Shown: positions 8,690 through 17,407 of the stretch, one piece after another
Layout: every line of letters begins with the position of its first letter
Position numbering within the stretch: the first letter of the stretch is position 1
NCBI GenBank assembly: GCA_964203655.1
Contig: CAXNMJ010000002.1
Location: forward strand, 1 to 64,000
Source of the DNA: BACL27 sp947488385
GTDB lineage: Bacteria; Actinomycetota; Acidimicrobiia; Acidimicrobiales; Ilumatobacteraceae
Length of the DNA stretch: 64,000 bases
Direction of reading: 5' to 3'
Notes under the pieces: model-generated
Databases searched by the model: none
Told to the model about the DNA's origin: nothing
Seen by the model: only the letters and a program-made list of their open reading frames with translations
Made by a program: the position numbers and the translations under genes

Positions 8690-9103
8690 TTATCTAATGA
8701 TGCGCTTGATAACCCGCAGTGGCGTCAACACAACTCTGCCGATTCGCCAGGTTGCCGAAGTTTTTAGATCATTAATTTGTCTATGCAAATTTTTATTCGC
8801 TGATTCCATTTTCAACGCATCGCTCAAGGCTGCTTCAAGTCGCTGAATATGTGCGAGATGACTTGCAATGTGTGCATTTGCATCACCGAGTTGTTTTTGA
8901 GATTCAACGTACATTGCTCGATATGCGGGGGCTTCACCCGCCTCTGCAGCAGCTCCAATGGCAAAATCTCGTGATTGGAGCAGAGCCAGTTCTAATTGCA
9001 TAATTTTGCCTTCAGCGTTTTGTAAATCTTGACGCGCTTGCGTTAATTCTTCAGCAAAATCAACTTGCGTAGTATCTGGCAAGACAGGCTTGATGTCATC
9101 CAT
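8690..9103 (-). CDS. Coiled-coil protein paired with a glycosyltransferase
   Basis: 137 residues. From about residue 15 to 115 the sequence shows heptad-like spacing of hydrophobic residues with many Glu, Gln and Lys, suggesting a long coiled coil. The C-terminus, 'SATWRIGRVVLTPLRVIK', is a short basic motif often seen beside glycosyltransferase domains in polysaccharide enzymes. It abuts the downstream glycosyltransferase gene without any gap. A second protein of the same design is at 11905..12267. A scaffold or membrane-docking role is an inference. Confidence 0.7.
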   Translation of the reverse strand: MDDIKPVLPDTTQVDFAEELTQARQDLQNAEGKIMQLELALLQSRDFAIGAAAEAGEAPAYRAMYVESQKQLGDANAHIASHLAHIQRLEAALSDALKMESANKNLHRQINDLKTSATWRIGRVVLTPLRVIKRIIR

Positions 9104-9137
9104 AAGATTTATGACTCAACTCTACCGCAGGGTTGCA

Positions 9138-9965
9138 ATGGTAAGTTGGAGTGAGATGCAACAGATAAAAGAGATCGCTAACTCGCGCAACTTGTTGTGG
9201 AATCTCACCTTGCGCGAATTGCGCAGCAAATATCGAAGGTCTGTTTTGGGCTGGTCTTGGTCGCTCCTCAATCCACTCGCACAAATGGCGATTTATACAT
9301 TCGTATTTGGTTTGCTTTTTGGCGCAAAAGCACCAACTGGTGATCCATCTGGAGTTACGACATACGGCTTGTATTTACTCACCGGCATTATCCCATGGGG
9401 ATTTTTCGCCCTAATTTGTGGCGTTGGTCTTCAGTCAATTTTGAGCAATACCAACCTTGTAAGAAAAGTTGCATTTGCGCGAGAAAGCCTCGTGCTTTCG
9501 CAAGTGTTGTTTTGTTTCGTCCAATTCTCAATTGAAATGAGTTTGGTCTGTTTGGTTCTGTTGATCGCAGGTAGTGCAGTTTTACCGTGGCTACCAGTCA
9601 CAGTTTTGCTGATGGTTCTCATGGCATGCTTTGCCGGAGGTATTGCACTTGTATTGAGTGTGAGCGCCGTGTTTTTTCGCGATTTGCCCTATTTGTGGAC
9701 AATCATTAATCAGCTTTGGTTTTTTGCGACGCCAGTGATTTACGATCCAAAGATCATTGACGGCAAAGTGCCCGACGCGCTGCAGAGTATTTTGCATTGG
9801 AATCCAACAGCAGTATTCATTCGATCATTTCGAGCAACGACTTATCATGGCACTGCTCCCGAGTGGCGAGATCTAGGGGCTTTGTTTTTGTCAGCGGCTA
9901 TCTCGCTGGTTATCGGTTTTGCCACATTCAACAAGTTGAAGCGCAGGCTGGCCGAAGAACTTTAG
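9138..9965 (+). CDS. ABC-2 type polysaccharide exporter permease (Wzm/TagG-like)
   Basis: About 275 residues with six hydrophobic helices. The N-terminal amphipathic stretch 'LLWNLTLRELRSKYRRSVLG' and the following 'WSLLNPL' are typical of Wzm/TagG/KpsM permeases, which flip lipid-linked polysaccharides outward. ATG 9138 follows AGGG at good spacing. ATG 9156, with GGAG, and upstream ATGs at 9090 and 9111 are alternatives; those upstream crowd or overlap the divergent coiled-coil gene. Its ATPase partner is the convergent gene ending at 9970, an uncommon arrangement for Wzm/Wzt pairs. Confidence 0.9.
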   Translation: MVSWSEMQQIKEIANSRNLLWNLTLRELRSKYRRSVLGWSWSLLNPLAQMAIYTFVFGLLFGAKAPTGDPSGVTTYGLYLLTGIIPWGFFALICGVGLQSILSNTNLVRKVAFARESLVLSQVLFCFVQFSIEMSLVCLVLLIAGSAVLPWLPVTVLLMVLMACFAGGIALVLSVSAVFFRDLPYLWTIINQLWFFATPVIYDPKIIDGKVPDALQSILHWNPTAVFIRSFRATTYHGTAPEWRDLGALFLSAAISLVIGFATFNKLKRRLAEEL

Positions 9966-9969
9966 ATTT

Positions 9970-11172
9970 TTACTTGTGGTGTCGTTCCAGGTTCCATGTT
10001 GAGTTGATTGCCACGATTCCATCATCAAACATGTTGGTTTTATGCACGTTAAATCGCAACCAATTCTGACAATGATCAAATTCGGTTGATCCAGTTGAAT
10101 CTGTAATTGCCGCAGAAACATAATAAGTACCTTCAAGCAACTGAATTGAGTCGATATTTAAGGTTGCAGTGGCGGCACCGTCAAGAACTCGCATCGTGTT
10201 GGTTCCGCGCTGTGTTGAAGTTGCCCAAATCACATCACCATTCAGCCGGGTTATTTGAGCACGCAAGATTGGTGATTCAAGCCGAGTGTGAGCAGATATT
10301 TGAAAGCGCAGCTTGACTGGCGCACTTGAATCTATAACCTGAACTTGTTCGTCAACTGTGTTGAGCAATTCAATCGAACTGATTCGTGCATCGCCAGTTC
10401 CCCAACGATTGCGCGAACTTTCGTCTTTCTCTGTGTGCTGCACATAACTTCCACCTGTGTAGGCCGAAATTACATCTGCTGCCGCCCCAGTCTGTTTAAT
10501 CTGACCTTTGTCGAGCCAAATCACTTCTTTGCATAATTGTTGTACCAATCCCAGACTGTGGCTCACAACAACAATCGTTCGGCCTTCTCGGCGAAACTCC
10601 TCGATTTTCTCGCTACTTCGGCGCTGAAAGTCTTGGTCTCCAACTGACAAGATTTCATCGATCAACAAAATTTCTGGTTCAACGTGTGAAGCAATTGAGA
10701 AACCAAGCCGCACGACCATTCCTGATGAAAAATTCTTGACTGGTGTATCAATGAATTTTTCAAGTCCAGCGAATTCGACAATACTGTCGAACTTATTTTC
10801 AACATCGCGTTTTGACATGCCAAGAATCGCGCCGTTAAGAAAAATGTTTTCCGCACCACTTAGCTCAGGATGAAAACCAGCACCAAGTTCAAGCAACGCC
10901 GCAAGTTTGCCGTCAATTTTAATTGTGCCCATATCTGGCGTATAAATACCGGTGAGGCACTTAAGCATCGTCGTCTTGCCAGATCCGTTTGAGCCGATAA
11001 TTCCGAGAGTCGCCCCATGTGCAACTTCAAATGAGACATCTTTTAGAGCCCAAAACTCTTCATACTTTGCTCGGCGCCCGCGCAACATCGCGGCTTTGAT
11101 ATATCTATTTCGCTCGTGGTAGAGCCGAAAATTTTTTGAGAGAGAATTTACTGAGATCGCGCTGTTTGACAT
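9970..11172 (-). CDS. Polysaccharide exporter ATP-binding protein (Wzt/TagH-like)
   Basis: 400 residues from ATG 11172, which lies 8 bases after the upstream glycosyltransferase stop; reading further upstream would run into that gene. Walker A is 'GSNGSGKTT' (60-68), the ABC signature is 'FSSGMVVRLGF', Walker B is 'ILLIDEIL', and the switch histidine is in 'VVVSHS'. After about residue 260 a beta-rich C-terminal extension follows, as in Wzt proteins that recognise the finished glycan terminus. It should work with the permease at 9138..9965. Confidence 0.93.
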   Translation of the reverse strand: MSNSAISVNSLSKNFRLYHERNRYIKAAMLRGRRAKYEEFWALKDVSFEVAHGATLGIIGSNGSGKTTMLKCLTGIYTPDMGTIKIDGKLAALLELGAGFHPELSGAENIFLNGAILGMSKRDVENKFDSIVEFAGLEKFIDTPVKNFSSGMVVRLGFSIASHVEPEILLIDEILSVGDQDFQRRSSEKIEEFRREGRTIVVVSHSLGLVQQLCKEVIWLDKGQIKQTGAAADVISAYTGGSYVQHTEKDESSRNRWGTGDARISSIELLNTVDEQVQVIDSSAPVKLRFQISAHTRLESPILRAQITRLNGDVIWATSTQRGTNTMRVLDGAATATLNIDSIQLLEGTYYVSAAITDSTGSTEFDHCQNWLRFNVHKTNMFDDGIVAINSTWNLERHHK

Positions 11173-11180
11173 GATGGTTG

Positions 11181-11900
11181 TTACTCGGCAGCGCTTTGTT
11201 GCGCACGAAGCTTGGTGAGTTGCGCTCTTACAGTTGCCGGCAACTTGTCGGTATTCCAGTTTGTAATCAAGTGGTCGCTGTGCTTTACGTAATACTCGTC
11301 TTCGCCTGACAGGTTCGCAAAGTCTTGATACCAAGGAAGATGTCGCGCCGTATACGGTGGGGCGCTTCGCAATGAGTTGCCATTTTGATGCCCAAGCCCG
11401 GGTCGATACATCGCAAACGTGGTGTCAATTGGTGCTTTATAAAATCCTGGCCAGTAAACCTCTTGCCAAAATTGGGTCTCCCATGTAATTACATCTGATT
11501 TGTGGATGAAGTGATCAGGCAGATCATCTAGTCGCAGAGAAAATCCAACTTTGTCTATTTTTGGGTTTGAATGCAACATATGTTCAAAAATCTCGAAGAC
11601 ATCACTAGGCGTATTTTCATCCGGCACAACGTCGGGGTCAGAGACAATAAAGTATTTTTCGTTACCTAGTTGAGGCACGAGTCCACTAAGCCATGGTGCA
11701 CGATGACCAAGATTGAATTTGTTGAACACAACATGATGACTGGTCGTATTTAAAAATTCAACAAGCGGCGGATAAGAGCTGCCATTGTCACAGAGCCAAA
11801 TGTTTTTTTGCCCTGCGTTCTCCAACCAACTCAAGAGCCGCTGGAGGCATGACAGGCGGTCGCGAACGGTGATTATCACCGGATATTGCCGAACGGCCAT
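11181..11900 (-). CDS. GT-A fold glycosyltransferase
   Basis: 239 residues. The start 'YPVIITVRDRLSCLQRLLSWL' and the motif 'LCDNGSS' resemble family 2 glycosyltransferases, and 'IVSDPDVVPDE' supplies a DxD metal site near residue 90. The C-terminal part has 'PGLGHQNGNSLRSAPPYTARHLPWY', a layout seen in small actinobacterial surface-glycan transferases. It lies 4 bases after the coiled-coil gene at 11905 and 8 bases before the exporter ATPase, so it is part of one operon. Acceptor and donor are unknown. Confidence 0.78.
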   Translation of the reverse strand: MAVRQYPVIITVRDRLSCLQRLLSWLENAGQKNIWLCDNGSSYPPLVEFLNTTSHHVVFNKFNLGHRAPWLSGLVPQLGNEKYFIVSDPDVVPDENTPSDVFEIFEHMLHSNPKIDKVGFSLRLDDLPDHFIHKSDVITWETQFWQEVYWPGFYKAPIDTTFAMYRPGLGHQNGNSLRSAPPYTARHLPWYQDFANLSGEDEYYVKHSDHLITNWNTDKLPATVRAQLTKLRAQQSAAE

Positions 11901-11904
11901 GTTG

Positions 11905-12267
11905 TTACTTACCTTGGAAAAAATCTGGCACCAGTCGGCGAAGTTTCTTGGCGATGCGATACGAGCGGGCAGATTCGAGTGCTTTCACTCTGAGACGCGC
12001 ATTGTCGCGTTGCGCGGTCAATTTGTCGATGCGTGCCGTCAATGCGACTAGGTCAGCATGAATCTGGGCGCGTTGCGCGTTTGTGACAGCCAAGTCTCGA
12101 GAGAGTTGTTCAAGCTGTATCGCAATTGGTTTTCGTTCAAGCACAAACTCAGCGATTTTTGCTTCGGTATATTGGCTGAATTCCTCATACTTCATGCGCA
12201 GGCCATGTGCCTCAGCAAACAGTTCAGAGATTAAAAGGTCGTACTCTTCGTTGTTTGTAGTTGTCAC
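11905..12267 (-). CDS. Coiled-coil protein, second copy of the glycosyltransferase-paired type
   Basis: 120 residues, almost wholly helical and charged, with a predicted coiled coil from about residue 10 to 100. It ends in 'SARSYRIAKKLRRLVPDF', closely resembling in position and character the basic tail of the coiled-coil protein at 8690..9103. It immediately precedes a glycosyltransferase gene in the same operon. No catalytic motif is visible. It is first in the minus-strand operon 11905 to 9970. Confidence 0.68.
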   Translation of the reverse strand: MTTTNNEEYDLLISELFAEAHGLRMKYEEFSQYTEAKIAEFVLERKPIAIQLEQLSRDLAVTNAQRAQIHADLVALTARIDKLTAQRDNARLRVKALESARSYRIAKKLRRLVPDFFQGK

Positions 12268-12348
12268 GTTTTCATTCTACCTAACTTGTTTACTGCAGCC
12301 GCTATATGTTCTCTCGTGTAGTTACGGGCTCAGGTAGATTGTTTTACA

Positions 12349-13647
12349 GTGCAATTGTCTCGCGCAAACTCTGTTCGAATTTGGATGTGGCTCGAGTATT
12401 TCTACGTCGTGGTCTTGTTGGGCTTGCTTACACAGGGTCCAGTATTGAAAATCTGGGAAGCAAGCGGCCAAATTGACGCAGGAATTATCAGCAATACAAA
12501 GTTCGCAACGTATCTCCTCGTGCAGGTACCAGCAGTTGTTTTATTGTTTCGGCGTGGCATTCCGGCTTCGTTGCTTAAAGGCCCAGTTGGTGTATTGCTC
12601 ATTTTTTGTGCATGGATGTTTTTATCAACTTTTTGGTCGACATTCAGCAGCTATTCGCTGGTCGAATCTTTCACCTTGACAGTGACGTGTTTGGCAGGTT
12701 TATACATTGCTCGAAGTTTCACCCTGTTGCAACAGTTGACTTTGTTTTTGATTGCAATGCAACCAGGGCTACTTATTTCTTGGTATGCAGTTCGCAATAA
12801 TTGGTCCGGTTCAGTCAACTTTGATGAAAATTATTGGATCGGAATTTACTTCAATCGAAATTCGCTGGCGCCGCCCGCTGCGCTTGGTCTTCTCGCTGCA
12901 GGCGCACTTGGGTGGATCTTGATCAACCGCAAGCCCAAGTATTGGTTTCTATCAACCGTGATTCTTGTCGATGTAATGATTTTGGATCTCGGCCTTTTAA
13001 TTCGCAGCAAGTCCTCAACATCGTTGGGCGCCATCGCCGTGTTTATCTTTCGTCTGGGGTTTTTGGACCGCTATTCGCTGGTCTAATCGCCGCCGAATGA
13101 GTTTCAGCAAAACTCAACTTGTCGACAATTGATTTACCCAGCATTTCTTGTTCGCGTTGACGCGTTCTGATTTGGTTGAGTTTTAAATTTCAGCGCACGG
13201 TTATCTTGGACTTTTCAGTAGTGAAATCGATTTCAATGGTCGAACTTTGCTTTGGAGATTCAGTTGGGATGGATTTTAAGACAGACCATATTAGTTGGTT
13301 GGGGATGGATGTCAGCCTGGCAATACGCCTAAATTTTTTACATTCGAACGATGCAATGTTTGGTGGGCTTTAACTAAGTACCAACATGGTCGCACAGCGC
13401 AGTTATGGACGTTCTGCTCGGTGGTGGAGTTGTTGGAGCTGGGCTTTTGATTCTTGCAATTGTCTGGAGTGGAGCCCGACAACTTGATCGAGTATTCACT
13501 CAAACAGCAGGGCAGTGGACTTTTGCTGCCACTTGGTTTGTCATCGCAGCGTCAACTCAAGAAAGTTTCATTGTTGGCAACCACTTTTTGTGGCTTCTTT
13601 TGGTTGCTTCAATGGCTGGCAGCCGAAACGAGCCCGCAAGAATTTAA
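12349..13647 (+). pseudogene. O-antigen ligase/polymerase (Wzy/WaaL-like), multiply frameshifted
   Basis: The first 245 codons (12349..13086) encode a protein with about seven membrane helices ending at TAA. After that the family resemblance continues but jumps between frames. 'DFNGRTLLWRFSWDGF' is read near 13220-13275, 'ILVGWGWMSAWQ' in another frame near 13285-13325, and 'SAVMDVLLGGGVVGAGLL' plus more helices from about 13395 to the TAA at 13647. The 'GRT..W' and 'DVLLGGG' motifs belong to O-antigen ligase-type proteins. At least three shifts and several stops are needed, so either the gene is dead or the sequence is locally poor. The start is an ATG-less region; the 12349 codon (CAATTG context) is uncertain. 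Confidence 0.7.
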
Positions 13648-13652
13648 AAGGG

Positions 13653-15503
13653 TTATTGCTCGTCTAGGAGACGAATCATTAATTCGCGAGAATTATTTGG
13701 GTTGATTGTCAAACTGGTTTGGTCGATTGACTTAGCCGTCACGTGAGAAATAAGCGGATGTCGAGGTCGTTCATCGAGTTCTCCGGCACCAAACAGTTCT
13801 TCATGGACTTTCTCGCCAACTCTTAAACCAACGACTTCAATTTTGATCGGCTTGCCACTGTTGCGAACAAGTTGCTCGGCAACCTCATGAATATTTACTG
13901 GCTTACCCATGTCGAGAACCAAGATTTCACCAGTTGAGCCAATAGCGCCAGCCTGAATAACAAGTTGCACAGCTTCAGAAATCGTCATGAAATATCTGGT
14001 TACTCCACGATGCGTAACCGTGACCGGTCCGCCTTTGGCGATCTGATCTCTAAACGACATCAGCACGCTGCCGCGTGACCCGAGGACATTTCCAAATCGA
14101 ACAGAAATATATTTTCCACCACCTGACGAAAACGCAAAGTCAGCGGTCAGTCTTTCGGCAATTCGTTTTGAGTATCCCAAGACGCTTATTGGGTTGGCAG
14201 CCTTATCAGTCGAGATATTGACGAACACTTCGACTCCTGCGCGCTGCGATGCCTTCAACATCGTCAATGTGCCAAGCACGTTCGTCTGATAAGCCTCATG
14301 CGGGTATCTCTCAAGAAGTGGCAAATGTTTGAGCGCTGCGGCATGAAACACCACTTGAGGCTTTCGTGTTTCAAAGATTTCATTTATCGCACGCTCGTCG
14401 CGCAAATCAGCGAGAACCGTCTGTGGCGTATCAAGAAGCGCACGACCATAAATTGAAAGCTGCACTTCATGAAGTGCGCTCTCATCTCTATCTAACATGA
14501 TTATTTCAGCAGGATTAAACCTGACAAGTTGTCGACAAAGCTCGCTGCCGATACTGCCACCGGCTCCGGTAACAAGCACGCGACGATTAACGAGGTATTG
14601 AGAAATTTCGTCTAAATTAATTTTTACGCGTCGCCTGCCGAGAAGATCTTCGTCGGTCAGGTCACGGATGTCGCTGGCATCAACTTGTCGCTCGTCCAGA
14701 CTCTGCACGGGTGGCAAAATCTTTACATCAAGATTTGCTTGTCGTGCTAGTTCAGCGATTTCACTAACGACATCTGAATCTGCTGACGGAATTGCAATCA
14801 GCAACGATGTGGCCCCTGTGCGAGCAGCAGCTTTTTCTATCGACTCTTTGCCACCAAGAACTGGAACCCCAGAGATTCTTAAACGGTGCGTTGATGTATT
14901 GTCATCCAGAAAACCAACCGGCAAATATGTTGAGTTTGGATTACGCAACATTGTGCTGACAATTTGAATTCCGCCCTCGCCGGCACCATAGACAAGAATC
15001 TTCTTTGCAGTCTGTTCAGATGGGCGTCGAAGTTGCTCGCGAACTAAACGCCAGGTGTATCTACTCGCCCCAGTAAAGAAAAGCCCGAGTATCCCGCCAG
15101 CAACAATTGCGCTGCGTGGAAACGCATCAATCGAACGGTCAGTGAGGCGAATCACGAGCAAAACTGTTGTCGTTATAAAAGCCGAAAGAATTAGGCCTTT
15201 AACCTCGTCGAAGCTTCCGTAGCGCCATCGCCGACGATAGATGCCAACTATGTAGCCAGTGATCGCCTGTACGACTGCAACAATTGGCAAGACGCGGTAG
15301 AGAATGCTTTGCACAACAGTGCTGATATTTTGCTCATCTTGAAGGTACGAGCGCAAAACTAACGCAAACGCCGCTGCTGCCGACCACGCCAACACGTCTA
15401 ACAAAAACTGAACTACGCCAGTTATTGATACAAAACTTTTTGATTGTCCAATTCGCTCGGCTAGAAGCGCAAGTCGTGTTCGATACTTTAATTGGTTGTT
15501 CAT
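13653..15503 (-). CDS. Polysaccharide biosynthesis nucleotide-sugar 4,6-dehydratase (CapD/WbpM family)
   Basis: 616 residues. Four N-terminal membrane helices (to about 140) precede a Rossmann-like domain with 'ILVYGAGEGGIQIV'. The C-terminal short-chain dehydrogenase domain starts at 'VLVTGAGGSIGSELCRQL', with 'VFHAAALKHLPLLE' and 'GYSKRIAE'. This architecture is that of membrane-bound UDP-GlcNAc 4,6-dehydratases that make UDP-4-keto-6-deoxy sugars for surface glycans. The ATG at 15503 overlaps the stop of the Wzz-like gene by one base. It converges with the broken wzy-like gene, 5 bases apart. Confidence 0.93.
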   Translation of the reverse strand: MNNQLKYRTRLALLAERIGQSKSFVSITGVVQFLLDVLAWSAAAAFALVLRSYLQDEQNISTVVQSILYRVLPIVAVVQAITGYIVGIYRRRWRYGSFDEVKGLILSAFITTTVLLVIRLTDRSIDAFPRSAIVAGGILGLFFTGASRYTWRLVREQLRRPSEQTAKKILVYGAGEGGIQIVSTMLRNPNSTYLPVGFLDDNTSTHRLRISGVPVLGGKESIEKAAARTGATSLLIAIPSADSDVVSEIAELARQANLDVKILPPVQSLDERQVDASDIRDLTDEDLLGRRRVKINLDEISQYLVNRRVLVTGAGGSIGSELCRQLVRFNPAEIIMLDRDESALHEVQLSIYGRALLDTPQTVLADLRDERAINEIFETRKPQVVFHAAALKHLPLLERYPHEAYQTNVLGTLTMLKASQRAGVEVFVNISTDKAANPISVLGYSKRIAERLTADFAFSSGGGKYISVRFGNVLGSRGSVLMSFRDQIAKGGPVTVTHRGVTRYFMTISEAVQLVIQAGAIGSTGEILVLDMGKPVNIHEVAEQLVRNSGKPIKIEVVGLRVGEKVHEELFGAGELDERPRHPLISHVTAKSIDQTSLTINPNNSRELMIRLLDEQ

Positions 15504-16724
15504 TATTGGGAAACTAGTACTGAACCCAAAACTATATTGCCAGACTTTTCAACAACAGACCAGATTTCTTTTAGCTCAGAAATTTTTGCCGAATCCTTTG
15601 AGACAGCGAACATGAAAGCAGAATCGCTATTTGGCGCTAGGTCTGTTGCTTTGAGATCAGAAATACTCTGAGTAATCGAAACTTGGATTCCCAAAATAGT
15701 GGCGAGCTCTTGAATTGTCGCGTCATCTGTAATTTGTGCTCCAACCGGAACAATCTTTATGTGTTTTGTTGCTGACGACGAAGATCCACGCATTGCTGCG
15801 GCCAAAAACTGAATGGTATTTGATTTCTTGGAGAGGCTAATTTCCCCGAGGTACTTCTCGTAACTTGAAACAGCCATGAGTGCTCGACTGCTGCGAATTT
15901 TCCCGTCACTAATTATCAGTTGAGTTAACAATAAGAGCCCAAGTATCAAACCAATAAACAAACCGAAGATATAAGTTGTCAGGTCAACTGTTTCGACTGT
16001 CTTCCCACCGAAGTACTTGCTTTCAGAGATTTGTGTAATTTCGCCTGATGCAATATTGATTGCCTGGTTAAATGCATTTTTTTGCAGAACTAGTTGGTTC
16101 TTTGCATCGACAGAGAGTTGATCTTCTGAGCTCAAAAGCGCGTCAATCAATTTGATTGAATTTGCAAATCCGGCTTTGGTTGCTGCCAGTCGAACCAAGC
16201 TAAGTTCCTGCGAGTAGGCGTCAAGTGCTGCGGCACAATTTTTTTCGTCAACTTCAACGCATGTGAATTCATACGTAAATCGTCGAGATGGCTTGAATGA
16301 GAACTTGGTAATCGCTGGCGCCATCAGTTTCAGTGTTAAGCGAAAAAGTTTTGTCAAATGGCTTGATCAGAAGAGTAATCTCACGATCAAATTTTGCTTG
16401 TATTTTTTGCTTAACTTCATCAGTGTCAAGCAGGAGGGCTTGGCTAGTTTCGTTCGGGTATTGACTAATCAAGTCGGTGTTAATTCCAACAAGAGTCAGC
16501 GGGGCTCCTTCATCAGTTGGTTCATACATTCGGGTCAAACTGAAATATCTCGGTTCAGTTTGCAGATCTGATTCTTGCCAAAACATCAGAACGAAGCCGA
16601 TCAGCATGGTAAAAGGCACAATCCACCACTTTTTGCGAACAACACCTGTAATCGTGTCTAAATCGAACGAAATTCGCCGCGGGGCTTCCAATGGGTTCAC
16701 GCGTTCTAAGGCTATCAGTGGCAA
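15503..16724 (-). pseudogene. Wzz-like polysaccharide co-polymerase, split by one frameshift
   Basis: Two overlapping minus-strand frames form one protein of about 405 residues. The N-terminal part (from 16724) has a short cytoplasmic segment with 'VRKKWWIVPFTMLIGFVLMFW', a first membrane helix, and an extracytoplasmic domain. The second part, from about 16290 to 15503, continues the extracytoplasmic domain and has a second helix, 'TYIFGLFIGLILGLLLL', then a cytoplasmic tail. Two helices flanking a periplasmic-type domain is the Wzz/chain-length-regulator layout, and the gene sits with CapD and wzy. The switch between frames lies within about 16265-16330. The tail resembles a degenerate tyrosine-kinase fold without Walker motifs. 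Confidence 0.65.
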
Positions 16725-16817
16725 AGTTTGACGCGAAGTCTTACCAGTATTGATTCGCGAACTGGCAAACTGTATCTATTACCTATTTCAATAAGTAGCG
16801 AATGAATCGTGGAGAAA

Positions 16818-17405
16818 ATGACAACTGACCTTGAGCGAATACTTGGGTATCGCGAAGCCATCGACACGTCTGTAGCGATTTCAAAAGTTGCAGATGAGAT
16901 TTATTCACTTTCATGTTGGACTTCAGAATTTTGTGGAGCATTGATTCGAGCAGCAGAAGCAACTGGTGCTTTCACGGTTGATCTAAACGATCCGGTTCCG
17001 GGCTGTGAAGTTTCGCTTGCCGTGATTAGCCCACAATTGTTTGGTGCGGTTGAGGCAGACTTTGGCGCACGCATTTGGCCACAGTTACAACAACAATGGC
17101 CGCAGATCGATTATCACGGTATTCAAGATATTTTTGTCATCAAATATGAGGTCGGACAACAAGAAGAGCTTCGTTTGCATCACGATGTTGCACAAGTTTC
17201 AGCGAGCATCAAACTAAACGACGACTATCAAGGTGCCGAACTTGAATTCCCACGTCAGAAATTTTCAAATCGTGAAATGAAAGTTGGGCAAATGATTGCG
17301 TGGCCAAGTTTGGTGACACATCCACATTGCAGCGCACCAATAACTCGTGGAATCAAATACAGTGCAACTGTCTGGTTTGAACTGCCAATTGTCAACCAAC
17401 AATAA
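16818..17405 (+). CDS. 2-oxoglutarate/Fe(II)-dependent oxygenase-like protein
   Basis: About 195 residues. The second half resembles the prolyl/lysyl hydroxylase fold: 'LRLHHDVAQVSASIKLND' gives the H-x-D iron ligands, 'THPHCSAPITRG' the distal histidine, and 'KYSATVWF' the position of the 2-oxoglutarate-binding basic residue. The substrate is unknown; protein, sugar or lipid hydroxylation are all possible. ATG 16818 is chosen over an in-frame GTG at 16809; GGAG lies just upstream at a short spacing. It converges with the metallo-hydrolase/Rieske gene, 3 bases apart. Confidence 0.75.
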   Translation: MTTDLERILGYREAIDTSVAISKVADEIYSLSCWTSEFCGALIRAAEATGAFTVDLNDPVPGCEVSLAVISPQLFGAVEADFGARIWPQLQQQWPQIDYHGIQDIFVIKYEVGQQEELRLHHDVAQVSASIKLNDDYQGAELEFPRQKFSNREMKVGQMIAWPSLVTHPHCSAPITRGIKYSATVWFELPIVNQQ

Positions 17406-17407
17406 GG

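Noticed and set aside
13087..13404. Separate short genes in this stretch
   Set aside because: Fragments match successive parts of one O-antigen ligase-like protein in shifted frames, so they belong to the pseudogene.
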